This document shows positions 43,301 through 54,730 of a stretch of 64,000 bases of DNA, piece after piece. Below the pieces are notes generated by a model that did not search any database, was not told the origin of the DNA, and was given only the letters and a program-made list of their open reading frames with translations. Positions within the stretch are counted from its first letter, which is position 1; every line of letters starts with the position of its first letter. The position numbers and the translations under genes were made by a program. Source of the DNA: Colocasia esculenta (taxonomy: Eukaryota > Streptophyta > Magnoliopsida > Alismatales > Araceae); the NCBI GenBank assembly GCA_014218235.1, contig CM024760.1:69566961-69630960 (forward strand), read 5' to 3'.

Positions 43301-45197
43301 CGCAGGAGGAAGGATGAGAATGGTGTGAAGGGAGAGTGGAGGGATCCCAGACGAGGAGCAGGATCGTCGGAGACGGAGCCCTGAAGGGGGAAAGAGAGGG
43401 GGTTTGGAGAGGAGGAGGAGGAACAAGAGAGGAGGGGTGAAAAAGGGTCGTGGGTGGCCTTAGAATGGACTTGGAGGGTTTTAAAAGGAAGGCCCCACAA
43501 AAAGGAGGTGAACCGGCGCGAGGGTTTTCTGAAAAAACGGATCTGGGCCGTCGTCTGTCGACAGATGCAAGTCTATCTGTCGACAGATAGCTCCTTTTTG
43601 GTGAAAACTTGATTTTTGTCAAAATTTTCAAAGGGACAAGTGTTCATTTGTTGTTTTAAGGCAAAGGGTGTATGTGCAAGACAAAAATTCATATCCATTA
43701 AGATGAAGACATGACACAAATCTAAAATGATTTTGAATTAAAAATGATAAGTTCTTTAATTAGATCATGAGGAACACATTTCACAAAAGCCAGTGAAAAT
43801 TAAATAACTCTTTTGATTAAGGCCGTTGAAGACAAACATGCATTTAAATAGAGATGATAGTCAGATGACAATTGAATTAAATGGCCACAAGAATGTCTTA
43901 CCGAAGAAACACATTGGACTTGACAAAAAATTTCGGAGGCTTCACTCTATTTCTGGTATGATTTTGAATCTTTAAGCAACGAAGATGGAAAAGAGTGGCA
44001 ATGAGGAGCACTTTCACTTTTTCATGTGAAGGTAGACATTTGTGATGCCAATACCCCCAGTTACTCAATGTGAGTGTCCATCAAGCCATTGTATAGAGAT
44101 AATGAAACAACCTTTTGACGCGAAGACCGACATTTGTGATGCCCATGTCCCCGGTTACTTAGTGATTTTCATCATTGCTCTACCTCCATCCCACAAAGAA
44201 AATAAATTTGATTGAACCGAAGAAATAGGTAGCTTTTCTCCCTTTTTTTTTTTTTTTTTTGCTTTTTGTCAAGTACATGAGATTTCTTTAGGCAAGTTGT
44301 AATGTGGAACATTAAATTCAAGAGCTTTCTGATTTTTCAAATCATTTTAGATTCATGTTTAACGACAAGGGAGTTATTCAAAGAGATGTTTAAAAATCAT
44401 TTGGTTTGCTCATTGTGTTCAAAATGATCTAAAAAGACCTTAATCAGGTCATGCATCAAAAACATTTAGACTTGGTTCATGACTTTGACATGAAGTGGAT
44501 ATGAAGGGTTATATTGCACACAAACAAACCAAGGTTTACCTTTAAATCAAGTAAGGAACACTTTTCTTGAAAAGTATGAAGAAGGATTTGAAAATAAGGA
44601 AGAATGTGTGTATCTGTCGACAGAAGAAGTCTGTCTGTCGACAGATGCACACAGACTGAGGAGTTGAGGTTTCTGTCAGAACAAGACTGATTGTATCTGT
44701 CGACAGATGGAATGTGTCTGTCGACAGATATGAACAGAGTGGATTTTTCTGGTTTCAGATTGATTGCACATTGAGTTCAAGGAAGTGAGAATTCAACAAG
44801 TAGATGTATGAGAGTTTCCTCAGAAAATACTCATCTATCCTTAACTCACTCCCCCATAGTGTGTGCACGTGTTGACACAACATCTAAGCAAGGATTCACA
44901 CAAGCATTTGATACAAACAAACATGTTCATTTAAAGAAGTCATACACAAGCACATGGTCACAGAAAAAACATTGTTTCATGGAGTTAACATGATAAAATG
45001 TAAGGAAACTAAAAATCCTATGTGAAGTACAGGACCTTTATATGTAATGGGACTATGGATACTTGGCGGAGAATATTTCCTCACGCATGATGATAGTTTC
45101 CAAACAAGCCGAACTTGTTCTTCCACAGTTCACCATTTGATATACCACATAGTCATTCACACATAAAGAGCATGTACTCCAATATGGAGAGTTAGTT
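43301..45197 (-). promoter_or_regulatory. Spacer between RNase H and ORF3 of element E, with three TGTCGACA pairs
   Basis: About 1.9 kb with no supported gene. Pairs of CTGTCGACAG start at 44697/44718, 44614/44635 (21-bp spacing, the pairs 83 bp apart) and 43555/43577 (22-bp spacing). The last pair is followed, 69 bp downstream on the element strand, by TTTTAAAA (43479-43486), about 180 bp before the ORF3 start. This repeats the LTR layout and suggests a separate ORF3 promoter. A T-run lies at about 44247-44262. Confidence 0.5.
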
Positions 45198-46950
45198 TCA
45201 TTGCATTTTACACAAACCCAATTCTCTTCTTAAGGATGTGAATCTATCTTCAGACAAGGGTTTGGTGAAAATATCAGCCAATTGTTTTTCTGTGGGAATG
45301 AAAATAAGTTCCAAGGTTTTATTGGCAACTTCATCTCTCAAGAAATGATGACGGATTTCTATGTGTTTAGTCCGAGAGTGTTGGACAGGGTTTTTTGAAA
45401 GGTTGATAGCACTTGTGTTGTCACATAGGATAGGTGTGCATCCAATTTGAACATTATAGTCAGCTAACTGACTTTTGATCCACAACACTTGAGCTGCACA
45501 ACTTCCTGCAGCGACATATTCTGCCTCTGCAGTGGAGAGTGCAACCGAGTGTTGTTTCTTGGATGCCCACGAAACCATGCAACCGCCAAGGAATTGGCAA
45601 TATCCACTAGTGCTTTTTCTATCAATTTTACATCCAGCATAGTCAGCATCAGAATATGAAATCAAATCAAAGCTACTGCCTGCTGGGTACCAAAAACCCA
45701 AATTGCATGTGCCTGAGAGATATCGGAAATTCTCTTGACTGCAATTAAATGGCTTTCCTTTGGACTAGATTGATATCTAGCACAAAGGCAAACACTAATT
45801 GAATATCCGGTCTACTTGCAGTAAGATAAAGGAGTGAGCCAATCATACCTCGGAAGTGCTTTGCATCTACCGGTTTACCTTTCTCATCATTTTCCAATTT
45901 GATGCTTGTGCTCATTGGGGTGGAGGCCGGTTTAGCTTGCTCAAATTGAAATCGTTTGAGAAGCTCTTTGACATACTTTTCTTGATTTATGAAGAATCCG
46001 TCTTTATGTTGTTTCACCTGCAAACCAAGAAAGAATTGAAGCTCCCCCATTAGACTCATCTCAAATTCACTGTGCATGTGTTTAGAAAATTCTTCACACA
46101 GTGAAGGGTTAGTAGAACCAAATATGATATCGTCCACATAAACTTGAACAACAATTATGTGATTGCGAACTTTCTTAGTGAAGAGTGTTTGGTCTACTTT
46201 ACCTCTTGAGTAGTTCTTGCTTACCAGAAAATTGCTTAGTCTATCATACCAAGCTCGAGGTGCCTGTTTCAAACCATAAAGAGCTTTGTGCAATTTATAC
46301 ACATGGTTAGGCATTTCAGAATTTTCAAAACCTGGTGGTTGAGAGACATAGACTTCTTCTTTGATATAGCCATTTAAGAAAGCAGTTTTAACATCCATTT
46401 GATAGAGTTTAAACTTATGGGAGCATGCATATGCCAATAAAATTCTGACTGCTTCTAACCTGGCTACAGGAGCAAAGGACTCTTCAAAGTCTACACCAAA
46501 TTCTTGACTATATCCTTTTGCTACGAGTCTTGCTTTATTTCTTATCACTTTTCCTTCTTCATTAAGTTTATTCCTAAACACCCATCTAGTTCCTATGATA
46601 GAGATTTCAGGGGTTTTAGGAACTAAACTCCATACATTATTTCTTTGAAATTGACCAAGTTCCTCATGCATAGCATCAATCCATGAGTTGTCTTTTAAGG
46701 CTTCTTCAACATTTTTGGGTTCCACTTGAGAAACAAAAGCAAAAAGATCATGTTCAATTATTTTTCTTACTTGAGACCTCGTTTGAACAGAATCATTTAA
46801 ACTACCTATCACATCATCAAGTGGGTGATCTTTGGAATACCTCACATTTGTGATTGTTGAAGGGCCGGGAGTATCTTGTCCTTGAGGAATTTGATCTTGT
46901 GAATGTTGTTCTTCAGGAGGTTCACTTTCTGGTGGATTCTCTTCAAGTGT
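45198..46950 (-). pseudogene. Reverse transcriptase and RNase H of element E
   Basis: RT is open at 46845-45745: WSLVPKTPEISIIGTRWVFR, LYQMDVKTAFLNGYIKEEVY (catalytic Asp), LYGLKQAPRAWYDRLSNFL and the catalytic VQVYVDDIIFGSTN. A deletion or frameshift near 45745 is followed by RNase H at 45701-45198: ISYSDADYAGCKIDRKSTSG (Asp), STAEAEYVAAGSCAAQVLWI (Glu), CDNTSAINLSKNPVQHSRTK (Asp). The C-terminus (LADIFTKPL) is typical of copia. Both domains keep their catalytic residues, but the frame break divides them. Confidence 0.92.
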
Positions 46951-46970
46951 TTCATCTTGTTTTCTGAATG

Positions 46971-48424
46971 CTATTTCATCATCTTCATCGTAGTCCCGTG
47001 AAGATATCCACCTTTGGTCTTGGAATCTTCTTCAGATTTGTCTTTTGCTTTGACTTGTAGATCCTTAAGCGATGTTCCTTCATCCTCTTTTTCAATCCTG
47101 TTAACATTCAATCTGTTAGATTTGGCATAAGTCTCATCAAAAATGACATGTGGAGTTTCTTCCACAGTTCGTGTTTTATTGTTAAACACCCTATATGCCC
47201 TAGAGTGTTCTGAGTAGCCTAGAAAAACACCTTGATCACTTTTGGCTTCAAATTTATCTAAATCAGATTTATCATTGTTGTGAATAAATACCTTTGAGCC
47301 AAAAACTCGGAAGTACCCAAGGTTGGGTTTCTTACCTTTCAATAACTGGTAGGGGGTTTTCTTTATCACAGGTCTTACCATGGCTCTGTTTAGAATGTAG
47401 CACGAAGTGTTCACTGCTTCTGCCCAAAATCTTTTGGAGAGTTGGCCTTCAACCAGAAGAGTGCGAGCCATTTCCACCAATGTTCTGTTTTTCCTCTCCA
47501 CTACTCCGTTTTGTTCTGGAGTCCTTGGGGAAGAGAACAGATGTTCAATCCCTTGGTGCCTGCAAAAATCAGAAAATGCATTGTTATCAAATTCTCCCCC
47601 GTGATCGGTGCGGATTGAGCATATTTTATTCACATTGCCATGCTCAATCTTGTTAAAGAATTCTTGAAGATTGTGAGTGTTTCACTTTTGTGTGCCAAGA
47701 ATTTGACCCATGTGAACCTAGAGAAATCATCTACAATGACAAAACCAAAACGTTTGCCATTGAGACTTAGAGTTCTAGTTGGTCCAAACAGGTCCATGTG
47801 CAACAGTTCAAATGGTTTAGATGTGCTTACCGGTGCTTTAGATTTGAAAGACTTCCGGGTTTGTTTTCCCTGTGCACATGCATCACAAAAACTTTCGTTG
47901 TTGCTAAAAGAGATGTCAGGAAGTCCACTTACCAATTTGAGCTTCATGATCTTGTGCAACACGTTGTAGCTCGCATGGCCAAGCCTACGATGCCACAAGG
48001 TCAATTCATCCTGTCTATTTGCAACAAGACACAAGTTGTCATTTTCTGGATCATCTAAATCAACTAAGTAAATGTTATTCACTCTTTTTCCAGAAAATTT
48101 TACACTTCCTGTTTCTTTATCAACAATTTGACATGAATTTGATTCAAAAATGACGTTGTGACCTCTATCACATAATTGACTTATGCTAAGCAAATTGTGA
48201 TTAAGGCCATCAACCAACAGTACATTTTCAATTGAATTGGAGGAACACTTACCAACATTACCTGTGCCAATGATTTGGCCTTTGTTGTTACCTCCAAAAA
48301 TGACTTGTCCTCCGTCTTTCTCCACTAGGAAACAGAATTTACCTTTGTCGCCCGTCATGTGCCTCGAACAGCCGCTATCCAAGTACCATTTGTTTTGATG
48401 TTGGGCTGCTAGGCATTCCTGCAA
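46971..48424 (-). pseudogene. Protease and integrase of element E
   Basis: Piece one (48424-47630): protease NKWYLDSGCSRHMTGDKGKF, then gag-pre-integrase LWHRRLGHASYNVLHKIMKL and CDACAQGKQTRKSF (zinc ligands), then the integrase start LLHMDLFGPTRTLSLNGKRF (Asp). A one-base loss near 47650 shifts to piece two (47633-46971): IRTDHGGEFDNNAF (Asp), RTPEQNGVVERKNRTLVEMA (Glu), and KVFGS/VFLGYSEHSRAYRVFN of the C-terminal part. Another shift near 47005 separates it from RT. Confidence 0.92.
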
Positions 48425-48430
48425 TGTGGA

Positions 48431-50389
48431 TCAGACAAGAGGTTTTGGTACCCAAATTACTTTGGGTCCCAAAATTTCATTCATGCAACAAAGTAGATGT
48501 TTAGGAATCCAAACTTGTTTGACTTTTTGTTTCTTTGGATTATTCCAACATTGTTTTTCATCATGACCAATCTTTTTACACACATTGCATGAAGGAATTT
48601 TCTTTTCAATTTTCTGTTGCTTGATAGACTGTTTATTCATTGAAACTGTTCTTGTCTGTCGACAGGCACCATTGTATCTGTCGACAGGTGGCTTTTTCTT
48701 TTGTTTGTTGGGAACATTTTGTTTGTGTAATATTGGCTTGGTCTGAGACTTTCTTGAATTATGCTTTGTGGGAGCATGCTTGCTTGTGCTTGGGCTAGAA
48801 TCAATAAAGGAGGTGATCAATGATTCTCCTATTTTCTTTTGTTTGACTGGTTGATATCCTAACCCATGCTTGGTTACATGTATTTTGGTGCCCAAAACTG
48901 CATCTAGATTTTGCTTCCCTTTTACAAATTTCATTAGGTCCTCAGATTTTTCTTTCAATTCCTTTTCAGTTTGTTCCAACTTTTTCTTTGTTTCCAATTG
49001 TTCTTCTTGAAGGAATTCAATAGAATGGCTTAAACAGTCTTTTTCTTTTTGTGTTTCTTGCAATTTCATTTTCAAGCAATCCATTTCTTCATTATGAGTT
49101 TTTTCATCAATTTTCATCATTTCTAATTCTTTTGTTAAGAATGCAATTCGTTCATCATTGTTCTTATCATGCACAAGGGAGTTGCATTTCTTTTTTAATG
49201 CTCTATTCTCAGATCTATATTCACGAAATTTTTCAAATAAAGTAGTGTATGCTTCCTCCCATTCACTTGCAGTGAAATCATCAAATGAGAAATTTACCTC
49301 GCTGGAGTCATCACTCCTGGCCATCAAGCATTTCACTTCTTCATCATCGGATGTTTCTTGTGCATCTTCATCTTCATCTTCATCACTCCAGGTGGCCAAC
49401 ATTGCTTTGGCCTTTTTAGAGGTGAATTTGTCTTTCTTCAGCTTCTTCTTGAGTTCCGGGCATTCTCCTCTCATATGCCCCTGTTTCTTGCATTCATAAC
49501 AAACAATGTCAGATTTTTTGTTTGACTCATATTTCTGTGAAAAATTTTTCTTAGGAAAGGGTTTGGAATTACCTGTGTCTCTCCTCTTGAACTTCAAAAA
49601 TTTCTTGAATTGTCTAGTGAGCATTGCCATTTCACCATCATCACTCTCACTAGATGTTTCTTGCTCATCACTATCTTGTTGAATAGATTTCTTGGAGCTT
49701 GTTGATGTTTTATTGGATGCTTTTAGAGCAATTGACTTCCTAGGATTTTCTTCTAATTCTTTTCTCTTGATGTTGATTTCATATGTCATTAGAGAGCCAA
49801 TTAGTTCATCCAATTTCATTTTGGAAAGGTCTTTGGAATCCTCAATGACAGTGGCCTTAGTATTCCAAGATGAAGTAAGAGAACGAAGGATCTTTCTTAC
49901 TAAGTCACTTTCAGAGTATTCCTTCTTAAGACCTTTTAGCCCGTTAACTATTAGCATGAATCTTGCAAACATGTCTGATACGGTTTCATCAGTTTTCATC
50001 TTGAACATTTCATATTCAGACACTAACATGCTAACTTTAGTTTCCCTTACCTCGGACGTACCTTCGTAAATGAGTTCAAGCTTGTCCCACATCTCTTTTG
50101 CTGTTGAGCATGTGGAGACTCTTGAGAACTCCTTTGGATGCACCGCACATTGCATCATGTTTAGTGCGCTCCAGTTGAGAGTTCCTTTAGCTATTTGGTC
50201 TTTCGTCCAGGTGTCTTCATCCTCGGGCAACACGTATGGTCCCTTGCTGACTATCTTCCACAGCTCGTAATTTTGAGCTCTCAAAAATACCTGCATACGG
50301 TTTTTCCAATAAGGATAGTCAGTGCCATCAAAATAGGGTGGCCTGGTTACTGAATGTCCCTCGGCCATATACCCTTTGCTAGAATCCAT
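48431..50389 (-). CDS. gag of element E, complete open frame
   Basis: 652 codons from the ATG at 50389 (MDSSKGYMAEGHSVTRPPYF), 58 bases after the primer site, to a TGA at 48431. The capsid region has the copia pattern (YWKNRMQVFL; KEMWDKLELIYEGTSEVRET). The first zinc knuckle is CYECKKQGHMRGEC, followed by acidic and coiled-coil stretches rich in Glu/Lys and a second knuckle, CNVCKKIGHDEKQC. The protein would form virus-like particles in the cytoplasm and bind element RNA. Protease follows in the same frame after the TGA. One CTGTCGACAG pair (48656, 48678) lies inside this gene, between the coiled coil and the second knuckle. This is the only uninterrupted gag in the window. Confidence 0.88.
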   Translation of the reverse strand: MDSSKGYMAEGHSVTRPPYFDGTDYPYWKNRMQVFLRAQNYELWKIVSKGPYVLPEDEDTWTKDQIAKGTLNWSALNMMQCAVHPKEFSRVSTCSTAKEMWDKLELIYEGTSEVRETKVSMLVSEYEMFKMKTDETVSDMFARFMLIVNGLKGLKKEYSESDLVRKILRSLTSSWNTKATVIEDSKDLSKMKLDELIGSLMTYEINIKRKELEENPRKSIALKASNKTSTSSKKSIQQDSDEQETSSESDDGEMAMLTRQFKKFLKFKRRDTGNSKPFPKKNFSQKYESNKKSDIVCYECKKQGHMRGECPELKKKLKKDKFTSKKAKAMLATWSDEDEDEDAQETSDDEEVKCLMARSDDSSEVNFSFDDFTASEWEEAYTTLFEKFREYRSENRALKKKCNSLVHDKNNDERIAFLTKELEMMKIDEKTHNEEMDCLKMKLQETQKEKDCLSHSIEFLQEEQLETKKKLEQTEKELKEKSEDLMKFVKGKQNLDAVLGTKIHVTKHGLGYQPVKQKKIGESLITSFIDSSPSTSKHAPTKHNSRKSQTKPILHKQNVPNKQKKKPPVDRYNGACRQTRTVSMNKQSIKQQKIEKKIPSCNVCKKIGHDEKQCWNNPKKQKVKQVWIPKHLLCCMNEILGPKVIWVPKPLV

Positions 50390-50446
50390 AAGATCGAAAA
50401 TCTCCTGATCGCTAGATCAAATGACGAAAACAGTAAATCGGAGAAA

Positions 50447-50461
50447 CCCGCTCTGATACCA
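50447..50461 (-). other. Primer-binding site of element E (initiator tRNA-Met)
   Basis: The minus strand reads TGGTATCAGAGCGGG two bases inside the LTR end. Confidence 0.9.
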
Positions 50462-50463
50462 AT

Positions 50464-51821
50464 TGAAGAGTTATGCGGAAGTACACAATACGGTAATCTA
50501 GAAGGGGGGGGTTGAATAGATTACGGCAATTTTAAACTATTGATGGCTTCTTTTCGATGCTACAGCGATCTTAATGAAATTTGATTCAAATTCAATTAAG
50601 TGTGAGACCGCTTGAGTTGATTTAAGAGAAAACAGGGAATCAAACGTGCGTATGAACACCGTGCCTACCAATCATCTATCGCAAAACGCGAACAAACCAC
50701 AGAACACGATGATTTAAGGTGGTTCGGAGTACACAACTCGTGTATCCTACATCCACCGTCCACACACACACGCAGAAACGACTGCTTATGAGCGAGTTCA
50801 ACACTACAACTCAAACACACACACGTTGTCTGATGAAACACGATCAGAACAACCACAAATACGTGAATCAAGCACAAGGGATGCTCGAAACACAACCACA
50901 CACACACACGATTGGATGGAAATTATGAAATGGAGAAGAATTGGGAATTAGGGAACAAATCCAGTTGGAATTCTTCTCGTGGATCGTCCAAACGCTCTTC
51001 AAACTTCGATTGGATGTAGATTGATCGATGTAGAAGGTTGAATTGATGACGATCCGGCTTCAGCTCCGCATAGATGGTGATTCCACGTCGATCTGGGCGG
51101 AAAGTTGAAGCAGAGCAGCAATTTGGGGCTTTTCCTCTTGGTCCCTTGGAGGCTCTTGGATGGGAGGCTGCTCTCTGCGAAATTGGCTCCAAAAGGATGC
51201 TTATATAGTGTTAGGTAAAGGTGGGGGTCGTGGAGGAAGGAAACACCCAAGTGGGGCCGGATTTGGAAACCCAAAATCTGAAGTTTCCGTCGGCTGTCGA
51301 CAGGTGCACTTGCATCTGTCGACAGGCAGACTCAGGCTGAGAACTGGGTTTCAGGAAAATGAGTTTCTGAGTGTATCTGTCGACAGGCAGTTTGCATCTG
51401 TCGACAGATGCACTCAGGAATTGAAAACCTGAGCTCTGTCCTGGGTTGTCTGTGTGTATCTGTCGACAGGTACATTGCATCTGTCGACAGATGCACTCAG
51501 AGATGCAAACCTGAGTTCTGTCTGGAATGACTGTGTGAATCTGTCGACAGGCAGTTTTCATCTGTCGACAGATGCACCTCTTTGACAGATTTTTGTGCCT
51601 TTTGCTCATCTTTTCAATGCCTCTTCAAAGTTCCATCTTTCATGCTTGTACACCTACATGCAAATACATTGTTAGTGATGTACATTGTATGATTTAGCAA
51701 TGTTTAACTCAATCACTTTCATGGTGTTTTTCATGTTAGTTAACACATCAATTTTGCATTAAATCAATGTTCAAGAATGTTAATGTGATCATCAAAAACA
51801 TGATATATGGAAAACCCAACA
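50464..51821 (-). repeat. LTR of element E (5' LTR in element orientation)
   Basis: 1358 bp, almost identical to 40461-41816. It carries the palindrome array at 51294-51571 and the TATA box in the same places. It would drive the element's transcription. Confidence 0.94.
51294..51571 (-). promoter_or_regulatory. Paired CTGTCGACAG array, second LTR of element E
   Basis: Same eight sites as 41289-41566, shifted by 10005 bp. All eight palindromes are unchanged, while one of the few differences between the LTRs (GTTTGCAT against GTTTTCAT) falls in a spacer. Confidence 0.72.
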
Positions 51822-52740
51822 AAGCTCCTTCAAATCAAAGACTGTAGTAACCACCTCAAGCCCTTAGAACTACTTCAATGGATTTATTTGGGCCAATGAG
51901 GACTACCAGTTTGGGAGGAAAAAATTTGGATTTGTAATAGTTGATGATTATTCAAGATTCACTTGGGTATCCTTTTTAGAGCACAAAGATGACACATTTG
52001 AAATTTGTCAGCTTCAGTAAGAAAGTTCAGAAAGATCAGAAATTCTCAATTGTCTCTATTCGATCAGATCATGGTGGTGAGTTTCAGAATGAAAAGTTTA
52101 CGAAGTTCTGTGATGATCAAGGAATTGAGCACAACTTCTCAGCTCCAAGGACACCTCAACAGAATGGAATTGCTGAGAGGAAAACAGAACTCTTTTGGAT
52201 ATGGCAAGATCAATGTTATCAGAATATGATCTGCCAAGATATTTCTGGGCCGAAGCTATCAACACTGCATGTTATATCATAAATAGAGTGATGATCAGGC
52301 CAATTCTGAAAAAGACTGCTTATGAACTCTACAAAGAAAAGAAGCCAAAGATTAGCCATTTCAGAGTATTTGGATGTCCTTGCTTCATCCATAACAATGG
52401 AAAAAGGGACATTGGTAAGTTGGATGCCAAATCAGATGAAGGCATTTTCATGGGGTACTCCTCTAAACCTAAAGGTTATAGAGTTTTCAATAAACGTTCC
52501 TTATTGATTGAACAATCAGTACATGTTATTTTTGATGAATCTAACCCTTCCTTGAAAAAGGAAGAAATTAGTGACATTGATGATGCAGATGACTTGTCCG
52601 AAAAATTAAAGAAAACTTCAATTAAGGACAAAGAGATCCAACTCTGGAAGAACTGCAGCAAACAGAAATCCAACATGAAGATCTTCCAAAGGAATGGAGA
52701 TATCAGAAAGATCACCCTCCTGAAACATCATTGGTGATCC
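51822..52740 (+). pseudogene. Integrase of element D
   Basis: Resumes after element E with SSFKSK-like sequence, then a broken segment with GRKNLGFVIVDDYSRFTW-like content (about 51910-51980). Open pieces at 51989-52282 and 52195-52737 show IRSDHGGEFQNEKF (Asp), RTPQQNGIAERK (Glu), then FWAEAINTACYIINRVMIRP and VFGCPCFIHNNGKRDIGKLD. Several stops and shifts are present (near 51890, 52018 and 52190). The two halves of the integrase lie 11.4 kb apart because of element E. Confidence 0.88.
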
Positions 52741-54325
52741 ATCTGTAGGGTAAGAACTAGAGGTAATGTAATTCCATGCGACTATTTAGCATTTGTCTCT
52801 CAAGTAGAACCTAAGACAGTCAATGAAGCTTTATCTGATGAATCTTGATACTAGCCATGCAAGATGAACTAAATCAGTTCAAGAGAAACCAAGTATGGTC
52901 ACTTGTTCCTAGACCATCCAATCATTCAGTTATTGGCACCAAATGGGTGTTCAGAAATAAACTGGATGAGTCTGGAATAATCTTAAGGAACAAAGCCAGA
53001 TTGGTGGCTCAAGGCTACTCCCAAGAGGAAGGCATAGATTTCGATGAAACTTATGCACCTGTAGCTAGACTTGAGGCCATTAGGATTTTACTTGCTTATG
53101 CATCTGCACTTGATTTAAAACTTTTTCAAATGGATGTCAAATCAGCCTTTTTAAATGGTTTCATCAAGGAGGAAGTTTATGTTGAACCTCCAGGTTTTGA
53201 CGACTCTGAATTTCCAAATCATGTATTTAAACTACATAAGGCTTTATATGGTCTAAAGCAAGCTCCTAGAGCCTGGTATGAAAGACTCAGTACTTTCTTA
53301 TTAAATCATGGTTTCACTAGAGGTAAAGTAGATAGTACATTATTTATAAAATCTAAGGTTAAACATATACTTCTTGTACAAATCTATGTAGATGATATTA
53401 TTTTTGGATCTACTGATGAATCTCTTTGCAAGTACTTTGAAAAGCTTATGCAGGGAGAATTCGAAATGAGCTTGATGGGGGAGTTAAGCTACTTCCTTGG
53501 ATTGCAAATCAAGCAAGGGAAGGATGGCACTCATATCTGTCAAGCAAAGTACACCAAAGAGCTGTTGAAGAAATTTGGATTTGAAGATGCAAAGCCATTA
53601 TCAACTCCAATGAGCACATCAACCAGAATGGACAGTGATCAAAAAGGTAAAAGGGTAGATCAAAAGAATTATCGAGGTATGATAGGATCATTACTTTACT
53701 TAACTGCCAGTAGACCAGACATTTTGTTCAGTGTATGCATGTGTGCTAGATATCAGGCAGACCCTAGAGAGTCTCACTTAATCTCTGTAAAAAGAATATT
53801 TAGATATTTAGCTAGAACTCATGATTTAGGTCTCTGGTATCCTAGATCTTGTGAGATAAATCTAATAGGATATTCAGATGCTGATTATGCTGGTTGCAAG
53901 TAGATAGAAAGAGCACCAGTGGATGTTGTCAGTTTCTTGCAGGATGCTTAATATCATGGACATCCAAGAAACAAAATTCAGTAGCTCTATCAACAGCTGA
54001 GGCGGAATATGTTGCTGCTGGAAGTTGCTGTACACAACTTCTTTGGATAAAGCAACAACTTGAAGATTTCGGCATTCACATCAAATCAATTCCTCTATTG
54101 TGTGATAATACAAGTGCCATCAACCTCACCAAAAATCCAGTTCAACACTCAAGGACGAAGCACATTGAGGTAAGATATCATTTTATTCGAGACCATGTAG
54201 CTAGTGGTAATTTAGAAATTTCGTTTATAGATACAAATGGTCAATTGGCAGATATCTTCACAAAAGCCCTACCTGAAGAAAGATTTACATCTCTTAGAAG
54301 GGAACTAGGGATGTGCAATTTGTGA
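52741..54325 (+). pseudogene. Reverse transcriptase and RNase H of element D
   Basis: The linker has stops near 52845. RT is open at 52845-53903: FQMDVKSAFLNGFIKEEVYV, LYGLKQAPRAWYERLSTFLL, VQIYVDDIIFGSTDES (catalytic pair). The RNase H start GYSDADYAGCK meets a one-base shift near 53900. It then continues at 53894-54325: STAEAEYVAAGSCCTQLLWI, CDNTSAINLTKNPVQHSRTK, LADIFTKALPEERFTSLRRE. It is close in sequence and layout to element E, so D and E are related families, but their LTRs differ. Confidence 0.92.
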
Positions 54326-54730
54326 AAGAATTTCTGTGATTTTATTGACATATAAATTTTTCAGATTAAATGAAAGTTCTCTCTCCGTTAAAGTTAAGCA
54401 AAACTCAGTTATCTATATGCTTTGACCGCTTCTGTGTAGAAAGTTGTTTGACTTGTCAAACCTTTTTGTCGCTTTCTACCTTTGCCGCCTTTTGGCGCTC
54501 CTCCTTTCAATAAAGTAATATTATTTTACCCAAATCGCTTTGAGATCGATTCGTCTTCTACCTTTACCCTTTTTATTCTCTATCTGTTCACCCAAAGCTG
54601 ATGCCCTAACGATTTTGGGATCGACTCTCTGCAACTTTCGAAGCCTTCTTCTCTTCCCGCGAAGAATTCCTTCGAGAACTTCCGTCCCTTCCATCATCCT
54701 CCCTTCCAGAATCTTTTCTTCTCTGCACCC

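Larger units (their letters stand above)
40461..51821 (-). mobile_element. Element E: Sirevirus-type Ty1/copia retrotransposon, youngest layer
   Basis: LTRs at 40461-41816 and 50464-51821 (1356 and 1358 bp) differ by about two substitutions and two one-base indels by eye, so this is the youngest insertion. Reading leftward: gag, protease, integrase, RT, RNase H, then ORF3. The primer site is initiator-Met and the polypurine tract equals that of D. No target duplication is visible: ACACC precedes it and AAGCT follows. Pol has three frameshifts and there is an in-frame stop between gag and protease. Confidence 0.93.
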
